A stretch of 64,000 bases of DNA from Raphanus sativus (lineage: Eukaryota > Streptophyta > Magnoliopsida > Brassicales > Brassicaceae), in contig NC_079517.1 of NCBI RefSeq assembly GCF_000801105.2, forward strand, positions 14,818,001 to 14,882,000, in the 5' to 3' direction. The stretch's first letter is position 1. Each line of letters begins with the position of its first letter. The position numbers and the translations under genes were made by a program. The notes beneath the pieces are model-generated. The model had not been told where the DNA came from. It did not search any database and saw nothing but the letters and a program-made list of their open reading frames with translations. Shown in pieces: positions 26,180 to 37,651 of this stretch.

Positions 26180-27229
26180 CTAGGGTGAATCCAGATTTGC
26201 TCCATTCTCCCCTGGTTTCTGTACACTGTCCTTATGTTCCTTGCTCGGTTTAGATTCTTCTTTTGGTGTGAGTTTAGTAGATTGATCGTCTTGTGTTTTG
26301 GTTGGACCATTCCCTGAAGGCTTCTTTGTTTCCAGAACAATCTCTTTTATCGTCTCTTCGATCTTTCCCAGTCTCTTTTTCATCTCCATTAACTCTCTCT
26401 GAGACTTGGTTGCTTCTGCTTCTTCTAACGCCTTCTTTTCAGCTTCTTCTTTCTCTTTCTTTTCTACTTCTTTTCTCTTCTTCTCTCCAAGTTCCTGAAA
26501 ATAAGTCCAATATCATAAGCCCTACGCTCAGAAATATATAAGCAAACTTTAGGACACAAGTAACTCTGAGTTCTGGCAGAAACACTCATATCAGTTTTGA
26601 TAATGAGCAAGAATGAGGAAACTCACAGCATCCATGATTTTCATTTTACGGCGAGCATATTGAGCAACCAAATACACAGCTGTTGCAAGAAAAAAAACAA
26701 TAGCAATTAAAAATTGAGACCTTTGAACAGAAAAAAAAACACTTAGGGGTGAACAGATATAACCTAGAGATGGCAAGCAGACGATAATGAATTGCACCAG
26801 ATGCCAGTCAAGCCTAAACACAAAGTTAAAAAAAAAAAAAACATATGAGTGCATAACTACAACAAACAAGAACTCACATTTACTTGAAGTGTTCTTTCTT
26901 TTCACTTGTTTCAACCTAAAGAAAGCTAACTTTTTCTTTTCCACGTTTCTAACACTCTCTGAGCCTTACTATTGCCCAAAGATAGAAATCTTGGAAGGCA
27001 GAGAAAAGTACCCAAACTTATTCTTCTTCGGTGGTTCAGTGAACAAGATCTTCGCAGCCGTCACGAAATCGAGCTTGTCCAGTTTCTTGTACGTCTCGTC
27101 GTATCGAGAAACAACAACGCTCGATTCCTTCTTATCGGGTCCGTTCTCTCCTTTAGTGCAGAAACGTCGGATCCTATAGTGTTTCAACCGGGTCACGGAT
27201 CCGACCCACGAGCCTCTGCTGCGAAGCAT
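26180..27229 (-). CDS. Small Lys/Glu-rich membrane protein, putative mitochondrial (At1g80700-like)
   Basis: Four exons (27229-27012, 26813-26764, 26679-26627, 26494-26180) join in frame to 211 aa. The first 25 residues (MLRSRGSWVGSVTRLKHYR, RRFC) are Arg-rich, lack acids and look like a mitochondrial presequence. One hydrophobic segment (LVQFIIVCLPSL then AVYLVAQYA, about 80-100) could cross a membrane. The rest is charged: a coiled-coil-like KKRKEVEKKEKEEAEKKALE stretch and a polar, Pro/Ser/Lys-rich tail. The start is the ATG at 27229; the frame extends upstream only to a GTG. It matches At1g80700, whose function is unknown to me. Location is inferred from composition only. Confidence 0.8.
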
Positions 27230-28716
27230 CTTGATTTCTCCGGGCGACAATAGCTGCTTTCTCGACACAAGTCAGCGTTTCAAAACGCGGCGTTGGGGCT
27301 AGTGGGTTTCCAAGTTATCCCAATCAGACGGGTATTGGATTATGGGTTTCTACTAGATTAGATTTTGAACCGCGATTAACCGCGAGATAATTTTTGAAAT
27401 AAACCAAATTTATATGGTTTACATTTGTATTTTTGATCGTATATCTACATTTAATGTTATGCATAAAATGTGAATTGTTATATTCAGTGTTGTGAAACTC
27501 AACTAGGATTACCGTTAAAACCGCATATATCTAATTTGGTTTGGTTTTCAGAAAAAATGTTTTTTGAAGATTCTATAAAATCTGCAATAAACTCTTAAAA
27601 TCTAGGACATGACTTCGGTTAAATAGATGTGTGATCCATTATGTAATACTCCGGTACGATAGGGTTTTATAAAAATTCAAAACGGTTTTTTTTTTTCTGG
27701 ACAAGTTCTAACCGGGTTTCTTTTTTATCACTTATTAGATGTTAATCTGGCTAGTAATCAAATACTAGGGAACAATTAACAAACTTAGCATGTAATGACG
27801 CAGACTTGAATCAAATTGGTATGTTTGTCTACAAATATTTGTTTCTTTTTTTTTTTGAATGATCTCTTTCACTTTGCCTTTTTCCAGCTCTGGTGACTGT
27901 TTGTAAGCTAAGATGTTGACATCTTTCTCTATTTTAAAAATATTAAATTATGCCTTATGGAAAAATTTATTATTATGAATTTAGCTAATGCAAATTGTTG
28001 GCAGGCCTCTAGTATATATATCTCATATTTTCCAAGACAGAAAATTGAACTTTTCATACAACTCGAAACTAAGTTTATATAGTTCTTACAACATCTTACA
28101 CTTTTTAATATCGTATGTTGTCTAAAAAATAATATATGCTTTAAGCAGAGAATCTGCTTCATAATTAGCCGCACCACTTCCACAAATTAATTTAAATTAA
28201 TTACATTTTATGTCAACTTTAAAAAGAAAAAGGGTGGTCTCGAGACAAAAAGTTGTAGCCAAAGATACGGAATATTAAGCTTTATATTGGACCCCATAAT
28301 AAACTGTAAATTATTAAAGCATATCTCCAATATTTATTTAAGTTTTAAATTTATAAACCATAGAATATAAGGTAGTTAAATGGTTCATGAATAATGATGG
28401 TTTCGTTTATGAAAAAAAAACATAATAAATATTGCCAAGTGAAAATAAAATATATTTCTGAAAACAAAATTGTATTTATTTATGGAAGTATATCATCAGG
28501 CATTAACTTATAGTATAAGATTCGGAAACTAATTAGCTAAACCAAGTCTTTTCTTCGTCTTCGTCTTCAACTTTTTAAGACAACATCGTTGGCATTTTGT
28601 ATAATTTTTATGATAAACTGAAAAGAGGTACATTATCATCAACTCGGATAGTTTATATAGAACAAGTCATCTTCCACCGTCAGAACTTACTGCCGCCGGC
28701 GATACTCTGCCTGAAA
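27230..28716. other. 1.5 kb intergenic between divergent genes
   Basis: Lies between the minus-strand At1g80700-like gene and the plus-strand PPPDE gene, so it holds both promoters. AT-rich, with no recognised element. Confidence 0.5.
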
Positions 28717-30068
28717 ATGCTCTGCCGGAAAAACTCAAGCGTCGTGGATAGAGGAAATGTTCCCGTGTATCTCAATGTGTACGATCTAACTCCCATCAAT
28801 GGCTACGCTTACTGGTTTGGTCTTGGTGTTTACCACTCTGGTGTTGAAGGTAAGTAAGTCTTTGAGATTCTTGGCTTTTCATTTTCTTGAAACTTCATAT
28901 TCAAGGTTTTAGATCTAAATAGTGGATGACAAAAAAAAAGGATCTAAATAGTGATTTTAATATTAAATATAATTTCAATCTTGATCGGATTTTCTTGAGA
29001 ATTTAATAATAGCAAATAAACTCTTATTAAGTTCAAAGTTTTAGCAAAAAAAAACTTTTATTATGTTTTCTTGAAGAGATTAGCTTTAAAATATTTTTTG
29101 TACTATAAATACAGTTCATGGTATAGAGTATGCTTTCGGAGCTCATGAATATCCAAGTACTGGAATATTCGAAGGAGAACCGAAGCAATGCGAAGGGTTT
29201 ACGTTTAGGAAATCAATTTTGATTGGTAAAACGGATCTTGGGCCATTGGAAGTGAGAGCTACGATGGATCAACTTGCAGACAAGTACAAAGGGAGTTCTT
29301 ACAATCTCATCACCAACAACTGCAACCACTTCTGCGACGACACTTGTATGAAGTTAACCGGGAATCCAATTCCTAGTTGGGTTAACCGTCTTGCAAGAAT
29401 CGGTAAACTCTCTGGTAACTCCACGTAAATATTTACATTTTTGGTTTATTTCTTACTGAAGTTTGCAAGTGAATATAGTGATTCTAATATCCATTGGCTT
29501 TTAAATTCTTAAGCTATTGGTTACACGTAGAATAATGGAGGATGGTTAAGTTTTTGAACAAAAAAACAGAGCCGGTTAACCGAGTCTAGCTTCGAGAACT
29601 ATGAACAGAATCCTAGATTGTGATACTAAGTTTTGCTTGAGTTTTGATGCTGGTTTGAAAGATTTCATATTTATGCTTGAGTATAAGTTCAGCTTTTGGG
29701 TTTATTGATATATATATATATATATATAGTATTAATTAGGCCTGGCTTGAAGTTTTACATCATTATGCATTTTCTTGAAAATACTCTGTTTCTGTGCTCT
29801 GGTTTAAAATGTAGGATTCATGTGCAACTGTGTGCTTCCTGCGACCATAAACGCCACGAAGCTCGGGAACAACCGAGTCAATCAAGACAAACCATGTCAA
29901 GCAGAAGCTGAGAAGAAGAAACTGAGCAGAGAGAGGTCTACGATTGATACACCTTCGCCATCATCTTTGTCTCCTTCAGTTCAAGTTCGTGGTCGAAGCA
30001 GGAAAAGGCGTCCACGTCGTGCCATGCAACCTTCATCGACATTGATTCTCAGCTCTTCCACCACTTGA
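28717..30068 (+). CDS. PPPDE / DeSI-like thiol peptidase
   Basis: Three exons (28717-28849, 29115-29402, 29815-30068) join in frame to 224 aa. The PPPDE fold is complete: VYLNVYDLTPINGYAYW at the N-terminus, the catalytic His in GLGVYHSGVE, and the catalytic Cys in NNCNHFCDD (about residue 115). After the domain the tail is basic and Ser-rich (RGRSRKRRPRR), possibly a nuclear signal. This family removes SUMO or ubiquitin from proteins; the substrate here is unknown. It matches At1g80690. Exon 2 reads on past its donor to a stop at 29428, but splicing to exon 3 restores the conserved RIGFMCNCVLP segment. Confidence 0.9.
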
Positions 30069-30381
30069 CCATAAATATAATTCACGTCTAAATCTTTTCT
30101 TTTTTAACTAGTTGCAGTTGTGCTTTGTAATCTTGTTAAACAAGTAAAGTAAAAAAGAAGAATCAATTTATATGGACTTGTTTTTATGAAACGATAAGGA
30201 GAATATATTCCATAAACCTTTTAGATTGATATATCACTTTCTGCAGTATCTATCCAAGAAATTTAAAAAATAATAAAATACAATTTGCAAACAAAAAACT
30301 TAATGATGAAAAAGCAACATGAGTCAACAAAACCAAAGCATAAGACAAGAGCAGAAGCATTTGAATGTGATTGTGTGACTT
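30069..30381. other. Short gap between convergent genes
   Basis: 3' flanks of the PPPDE and DCN1-like genes; nothing else recognised. Confidence 0.6.
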
Positions 30382-31949
30382 TCAAGCTTGCTTTTCGCGC
30401 AACCACTCAAAAAAGTCGTCAAGAATTGATGGCCAAGCAAGTTCTAGATTGTAGTTGGTCATGTCTGGGAAACTTATCTGTTAATGCAAATAACAATTCA
30501 CATTAGATGAAAAATAACACTTGGTGGCCAGTGAGGAGGAAGTAAATATGGAAAGTACCTCATTGCAGAATCGATAGAATCCCATCCATTGGTCCATGTG
30601 GATGGATTTGTAATCTTTCTGGATCTGTTCATAATGAGAACATACGTTTTGCATCTGATAAACACTTTGGAGGAAAGATAAAGAAGATGTTTGAAGACAA
30701 AAAGGTGGAGCCCAAACCTTTAGATAGTCGACAAAGTAGTCAACCTGGGCACGGAATGTTGATCCTAAGACCATATCTAGGAGTTGGCATATAGTCTCAA
30801 TGTCTAAGAACTTCTGTTTTTCCTCTGCATGGATAGTAACAATAATAATTAATAGTTGTATCAAATGTCACACAAAACATATAATTTCATGTTCATGAGG
30901 CAGTGGTAGATGATATTACCTGTCAAACAATACTTGAAGGCATAAGCATAGAAATCTACAAAATTCAATGGCTTTCTGACCTGAAATAACGAAGAAAAAA
31001 TAATACAGTTTAACACTTAGAGTATCTCCAACTCAAGCTCTGTTATGACTAAATATATAAATGGGTTAGAGATGGTCTTATGATATCAATAAGATGCTAA
31101 TCAATGTTAAATAAAGAGATCAAGCAAAGATATGAGAACCTCTTTCTCGAGCTCTGGAAGGGCTTTCTTCAATTTTGTGATCGTGTCAACTTTTAGCGCC
31201 TTGAGTCCTATTCTCCATTCAGCCTATATTATAGGTGTACAAAACGAGTTAAAATCATACACAAAAAAATGTAATAAACAAGAACCTAATCTAAAAATAT
31301 CAAAGGAAAAAAGATTTGTGATTCAATGGTTTGATGTAGTCATCATCATGGAGGCCAATGCGCTTACCTTGGTGAAGTAACCTTGTCTTTCAGCCTTCAT
31401 TCTCCTGTAAGAGGCGAGTTAGAAAAAAAAAGGTATAAAGGATATGCACTTGTGCTCGGAACCAAGACATATAAAGAAGAAGAATAGTAATGGAGGTACC
31501 AAGCTAGCATCAAGATCCTGATATCGGTATGAGGAACTTTCAAACTGGCGCAAAGTTTCTCAATTCCTTCTGGACTGTTAGGTGTAATAATAATAAGTGT
31601 TAGAACTTGTTGATGAATGAGTTACATTCTAACAAAGAAGAGGATTGTGATATTTTTGAACTTACTCAATGACACCAGAAGATGTATTAGCATACATAGC
31701 AAACAATTGATCTGTTCCATCCATCTCTTTGGACGACGTTTTCTTACTAGAGGCTGTACCAAACACAAAGATTGTTCTCATAACCAAGTAGAAAAGCCCA
31801 TAACTTCGAGTTTTTCTTAGTTTCTATGATAATAAACCCTAGCTAAGGCGAGTTATGTTCTTGTGGTACTTACCTGAAGAAACGGGATCAGTGGCCGAAG
31901 AGGTAACTGAATCAGGTTTACTCCGTTTCTTGGAGCCCTTAGGAGGCAT
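30382..31949 (-). CDS. DCN1-like protein (cullin neddylation cofactor)
   Basis: Nine exons (31949-31874, 31753-31666, 31574-31500, 31404-31368, 31223-31140, 30980-30920, 30824-30718, 30654-30559, 30477-30382) join in frame to 239 aa. After a short basic, Ser-rich start (MPPKGSKKRSKPDS) comes the PONY/DCUN1 domain: GVIDPEGIEKLC, RILMLAWRMKAERQGYFTK, LNFVDFYAYAFKYCL, MDQWMGFYRFCNE and the ending DDFFEWLREKQA. DCN1 proteins bring NEDD8-charged UBC12 to cullins, activating cullin-RING ubiquitin ligases. There is no UBA domain, as in the shorter plant type (At1g15860, DUF298, as I recall). Its position between the NUP96 and PPPDE genes is not occupied by a DCN1 gene in Arabidopsis to my knowledge. 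Confidence 0.9.
31020..31077. mobile_element. 58-bp Harbinger-like mini-element in a DCN1-like intron
   Basis: GAGTATCTCCAACTC at the left and GTTAGAGATGGTC at the right are near-inverted ends, flanked by TTA (31017-31019 and 31078-31080). It lies in the intron between 31139 and 30981. Ends and target duplication match the larger Harbinger-type MITEs in this window. Confidence 0.5.
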
Positions 31950-32720
31950 CTAAACCGCAACCGAAGTGCACACCCACAACAGGGAAGCTTCTAACTCAAG
32001 GAATTACGGAAGCAAAGCAAAAAGAGAGAGAGAGAAAAGCTTAGGTCAATTTCTCGTCTTGGCTTTTATACGTATATATACATACCTTTTCCTTTTTCTA
32101 TGAGATAAAACTAATATTATTTTGTTTGTTTTTTAAATTTACTTTCTTTTGTCAAATTACCCTCTTTGTTATCATATCAACATCAATTTACCAAATTTCT
32201 AAAAAGTTTATTTTATCAGACATTTTATTTTATGTGTATGAAATAGTTTTCTCATGGTACATAAAGTACTTTCGAAGAAATTCAACACAATTTAGATACA
32301 AAATACCAATATTTAAGAATTCAATACACCATAACTAGCCGTTTTATAATAATATTATCTAAACCTCATTTCGGGAAAATCGTTTACAAAACTTTGTTTT
32401 GCTAATTAACGATTTATTGTCTAGACGGAATTTTAGAGCATTGCAAAATACATTAAAAATAATAATGCAATATGGTCAGTTTTTTTTTTTGTTTAAAATG
32501 GTCAGTTTTTCAAGAAAAGGGTTTGCTTTCCTTTCAACATATTTTTGTTTTTGACCTGAACACATAATATTTATAAGATTTTTGGCAAGTTTTTAAACAA
32601 GAACAAATCAAAATCATTCACGCTTCTAAATATAACGTACACACGACAAAGCAAACTGAATATGTTCCACTCACCACAAGTAAAAAAAACAAGACCCTCC
32701 TCAACGAAATGAATGGGTCA
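31950..32720. other. DCN1-like promoter and NUP96 3' flank
   Basis: A GA-rich leader at 32015-32040 upstream of the DCN1-like gene; the rest is AT-rich with no gene recognised. Confidence 0.5.
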
Positions 32721-35700
32721 CTATGCTGGTGTTTGGCCTGTCTCCGAGAGATATAGAGAGAAGAGAGAGACAGCATCTTGCAGATGTGAAGATCTTACAT
32801 CTTCTGGTAAAGGAGCTTTGAAGGCTGTCATAAAACAGCTCAGCTGAGACTCTCGATCAGGATACTCACTCAGACCTGACAGAAGCAACTCGCAGATTTC
32901 CTCTGCCATCTTCGAGTATGCGACTCTGCCATCAAACAAATAAGAGAAGCTTGTGCGTTTATTATTTGTTGCAACCAAATTTCATAAGATGCTAAGGATT
33001 TTTCCTTTTGTCATGAACTTAGAATGTCTATGAGATGTTTGACCCGTATCTGTCCACACAGCAAACTTGAGCTATGTAGTCATCAGAAGCCAACTGTCTT
33101 AGTTTTGGAGCAATTACTATGGATGCCACCAAATTTAGAAGGATCCATCCAAAACTGCTCCATTATGTTTTATTGTCTAGGTTATGCTAATATGTACGCA
33201 GAGGTCCTATCCTAGAATTGATTTAAAATCTTATATAATCCGGTGGACGACATGAACGAACAAGGATCAAACAAGTGCATGCAAGTAAGACTAGTTCTTA
33301 ACGATTCAAGGCTATTGGCAAGTGTGAGACATGAGAAGTACTTACCTGGCTTCAACTGGTAATCTATCACCCCAAACAGCCAATGACTCGTTTAAACGAC
33401 CGACAAAACTTCTGCACGCCTCGTTTCTGCTCTCAGGGGAATCCTGTTGAAGCAAAAGTTGTGTTGCTCGTGTCATGCATTGTAATTTACACATCGAGAA
33501 AGAGATCATTTTGACCATGATCATAGGGAGTTCAAATCAGATTTCGTTAAGCATCAGTATATATTGTACAACCAGCTTGGTTAACACCCGTCAAAATTGA
33601 AGTTTAAGAAATTTGAGAGCTCTAGGGGTTGGAATCTCAAATTTAAGACTAGAACTGCGTAGACGTACCAGTTCCAGCATTGTATCAGCATCTTCTTCCA
33701 GTGAACTCTTTAGTAAATAGAAAGACATGTAAATCCCAGCACCCAAGTCCCAGTTTTCAATCTCAGACTTGCGATCGTCCATCGAAGTAGCAATTCTCCA
33801 TATTTCTGAATGGTTAGCTGCATTTATTAAAGATAAAACACATCACTCCAAACAGATCCTTCCTACACTACACCGAACTCGTGTTTCAGTTGAGCAATTG
33901 AGTCTGCACATAAGGAAATGAAGGAGCTTACCTGACAAAAACAATGAGTGAGCAACTGATGTCATAAAAATGGAATGAGCTCTTTGCCAGTTTGCGCATT
34001 CGATGAAGTGGTCAAGAGCCTTTACGAAGTCCCCATGGTAATTGTAATAAACTGCCTGCAACAACGGGAAAAAACAGCAATCATTATATCAGTATAAGAC
34101 ACGAGTACCTTTAGCAGAAGTACAAAAGACGGGGGTTCTATAGTGTTCTTACCAGAGCTTCGTGCATCCATTCAGAAGGGATACCCAGGTCCTTGATAAA
34201 TTGCCGCTGCGATTCCATAGAACTCCAAGTTTCACAGAACTGAAACAGGATTTCCCGAATGACAAGGACGTGTAGATGTGGATGATCTTTGCGGTAAGGT
34301 ATGTGAAGAATGACGTAGATAGCCCAATGACAAAGGCCCTGAGAGAGAAGCTGTGCAACAAATCCCATATCGATAGCGTGAAGGTCATCTGAAGTGAAAG
34401 CCCCAACTGCTTCCAAGATTCCCCGGTGGTGCCAGATCATATGATAGTCAAGTGGATCGTCAGTTGAAGAGAAGGCACTGAACATAGTCTTCAGAAAACC
34501 AACTTCTTCCTCTTCTCTGCTGTGCAGAAGCATAAGATAATACAAGAGGTCAGAATGCTTGGTGTTGCTTACAACGCCATCTGCTTCGTCAATATATATT
34601 GGGACGGGCCAGGGAGCTTTTCCCTGATTCAGTAGGAGTTGATAATTTCTGAAGATGACAGGCAATGAACTGTCCGGAGGAAGATGATGCCACATTAACA
34701 ACCCTAGGAATCTCTTCCAGTCGATTGTAAAATCTTGTAACGCATTGTGGATATTACCAGCAAGCAATTCATAAAGTTTAACTCTATCCTTCTCAATGTA
34801 ATTAAAATCGAGCCCATTCCTTCCCCAAAGGTGAAGCTGTTGCATGATATCATTTCGGTTTACAGTTGATCCACCAGCCTGGCTCAACAAACAAGCGAGT
34901 CTAACATCTCCCTTAGATATGGCAAGTTCCACAGCTGAATCAAGCTCTCGTCCAGTAAGAAGAAAGAACAAGTGCTCAAGGTAGCCAGAACCATTTAAAT
35001 CGTTCACATCTTCTTGTACACGGTGACTGACACACTCTTGGAGCCAGCTACTGAATTCTGCTCTTCGGATAAGTGGAAGAGCTTCTGTATCAACTACTGC
35101 AGACTCCTCTTTGACATCCTGCATCATGTCTTCCTCATTATCAGAAGCTGCATAACTCAAACGTTCAGTACTCTGTCTCTCAGAAAAGAGAACTTTTATG
35201 AGTTCCCACACCATGACTTGGTGAGTCGAAAACAGCTTCGCTGAGGTGGACAACCCAGGAACCTCCAGCTGTTTCTCGATTATATCAATGTAGTTTCGAC
35301 AGATATCTGAAACAACCACACGATCAGTGACAACTTTCTGAAGTTTAAGACTGAAAGAGCCAAAGCTGACTTCTTCTTCTTCATGATACAATTCCTTGTG
35401 GAGACTTAATGGAGTCTCAAATGCAGAGTCAATAAGTTCTTTCTGAACCTTTTCCTTTTTATCCCGAACCACTTTGTCAACAGCTATCTTTTCTACATTG
35501 ATCACAGAAGACAATACTCTGTGGGAACTAGAACAGCCTATTGGCTTACCAGTGTGAAGAAGGACGCCATTTGGGCCCCAACCTGCCCGGAACGACCTTC
35601 CCATGAACAATGCTGCATCTACAACATTGCGGGAATAGTTATCAGTTAATGGCGTCTCATGGCTGATGTCCAGCTCGAAACCTCCCACTTTCGACTTCCT

Positions 35701-36926
35701 CACTGCCAGGTTCTTATTGTGTTGGACCATCAGAATACTGCCGGGGGAGCCTTTATCATTACCAGGGTTATACTCGAGCAAAGCAAGCGGCGTCTTCCGC
35801 ACAACCGGTGGAGTATCCTGTTGACTGTTTCTTTGAGAACTTTTCTGTGAAGGTCTTGCGTTTCGTTTAGTCAAGGATGTCACGTGATAGGAATGTTGAT
35901 CTCTAAAATCCTCACTTTCGTCAAGGTCTTCATTAGGAAACATCAGCATCCTCATTTCTTTCATCTTTCCTGGGTCAAGTCCCAGATGGGCTGGAAGAGA
36001 GCGAGAAAGCTCTGGCTCAGAAGTTTCCATTTTATCAATGTCAGCTACCACCATGTCACCATTCAACCCTCCACGATTCTCCACACCTGGGGTACCATCC
36101 GTAGCCATATCTTCTGCCTCATCATCACTCAACCCAAATCTGCTGAAATGGGGAACCAAAAACTTCCATAAACCATCCTCAGGATCAAACGAGATGAAAG
36201 TCGCCCCTTGTCTTTCAGCACTCTGTTTTAATCTACAAGAAACATGATCCACCCGCTCTTTCCCACAAGCTATGTTCACGAACAGAGTGACCTCAGCAGC
36301 CTTGTTAAGCCCCTCGCCAACAGCTGGCTTGGTGCTCTCATCACCATAAACAACCACCTCGTGCCTCTGAAACTTAACAATCTGATCCAGGTCTAACTTC
36401 CTAACGTCTGTGCTTCCAAGAAACTTGATATAACCGTAACCAACCCTCCCAATAGTGAAATCAGGAACACGGCTGCAATAACCGGGGCTTTCGATTTCTC
36501 GCTCAACCAGCTCGTTCATGGACGGCTTCAAGAAGTAGTCAGGTGAATTCAACGAAGGCAATGAACCTATGATGTCTTTGTAATCTCCATCTAAAGAGAT
36601 CCTTCTTTTCTTTCGTGAGTCCAGACTTGTAGCCATCGTTGAAATCTCTGTCAACAAAGTTCAAATTCAATATCAGATTATAAAAGATAATACAGACGAT
36701 TATAAGATAGAGACCTAAGCAATGCAAACGACTACTCTGAAACGTTTAATGAAATCAACAGACGAAGTCGAGAGAGTGAAAAGTAACCGTGAATAGATGG
36801 AGTAAAGATAAAAGTTTTCAATCATGATTCTCAAAAGCTAACACGCGTACGCACTAAAACATCAAAAGCACTCTAGAGATTCCAAAATACATTACCTGGA
36901 GGCGGAAGAAGAGAAAGAGACGCCAT
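32721..36926 (-). CDS. NUP96: Nuclear pore protein NUP96 (SAR3/MOS3)
   Basis: Six exons (36926-36896, 36647-34153, 34055-33932, 33817-33669, 33443-33346, 32925-32721) join in frame to 1033 aa, near the roughly 1046 aa of Arabidopsis NUP96 (At1g80680). A Nup98-type autopeptidase-like domain (PGYCSRVPDFTIGRVGYGYIKF split over two motifs, residues about 50-200) is followed by a linker and the alpha-helical NUP96 scaffold domain (MVWELIKVLFSERQ; SAVELAISKGDVRLACLLSQAGG; LCHWAIYVILH). NUP96 is part of the NUP107-160 outer ring. In Arabidopsis it is needed for mRNA export and has roles in auxin response and plant immunity. A 31-base first exon encodes MASLSLLPPP. RAE1, another export factor, is divergently transcribed from the shared upstream region. 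Confidence 0.95.
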
Positions 36927-37651
36927 GATTGACCGTGAAATGTCGAAGAATCCGATACAGCGCCACCAAGGTAAAGCGATACTCTAGGGTTTTGCCCTAG
37001 CTCTATGATCGTACTGCCCCTTTTCGAAAGTTCTATAACGAATCAATTGCTCAAGGACGACGGCGGCGGCGACGACGATCTAAAACCCTCCTGAAGGAAG
37101 CCCTGAGTCTTCTTCTTCTACTACTACTACACACTGTAAGCCGCTGGAGGAAAAGGAGGTAAAGCGCTCAAAAATTTTGTCAGATCTGCAAAGTTTGGTT
37201 AGAATCCGTTTTCTAAACCGACCCGTAAAACATATGAATTAATAATAAAATGGGCTTAAAAGCCCAACAATTAGGCCCGTTTACACTTATTTCCTTTTTT
37301 TGTGAGTAGCGTCAGATAAACGTTTCGCCGGACGTAAATCTGACGCACGAACGTCAACAAGACGCTGGGTAGACCCTCTATAAATAACCCCCCTCTCTCT
37401 CTCTCTCGCATTTATTTTATTTTCGTGAGAGACTCAATTCGTTTTCCCTCGCTCTTCTTCTTCTTGCTTACCGGAAAAGACTTATCTCCGACGACTACGG
37501 ACCTTCCTCCCTCTCTCTCGCTCTAGGTATGGTATCTCTCTCATCCGATTTCGCCTCTGATAAACCTCGTTGACGAGCATTACTTTTGCGATTTCGTCTC
37601 TTAAATCTAATCTTTTTTTACAGTAATTCCGACGCCTTAGGGCTCGTGATA
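36927..37651. promoter_or_regulatory. Shared divergent promoter of NUP96 and RAE1
   Basis: Only 725 bp separate the two start codons. Paired inverted site II boxes (TGGGCT at 37251-37256 and AGCCCA at 37261-37266) sit near the middle. A TATA box (TATAAATA, 37379-37386) and a CT-rich run (37391-37408) face RAE1. AAAACCCTC and CTAGGGTTTT telobox-like motifs lie near 36985-37090 on the NUP96 side. A likely RAE1 5' UTR intron runs from the GTATGG after 37526 to the AG at 37621-37622. Shared regulation is inferred from layout. Confidence 0.7.

Noticed and set aside
26180..27268. Longer N-terminus of the At1g80700-like protein from 27268
   Set aside because: The upstream extension begins at GTG; the first ATG is 27229 and gives a convincing presequence.
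28850..29428. PPPDE gene ending at 29428
   Set aside because: Read-through of the exon 2 donor; splicing to 29815 restores the conserved RIGFMCNCVLP segment.
34138..36657. NUP96 as a single large exon
   Set aside because: A 31-base first exon and four downstream exons restore the full conserved protein with exact splice phases.
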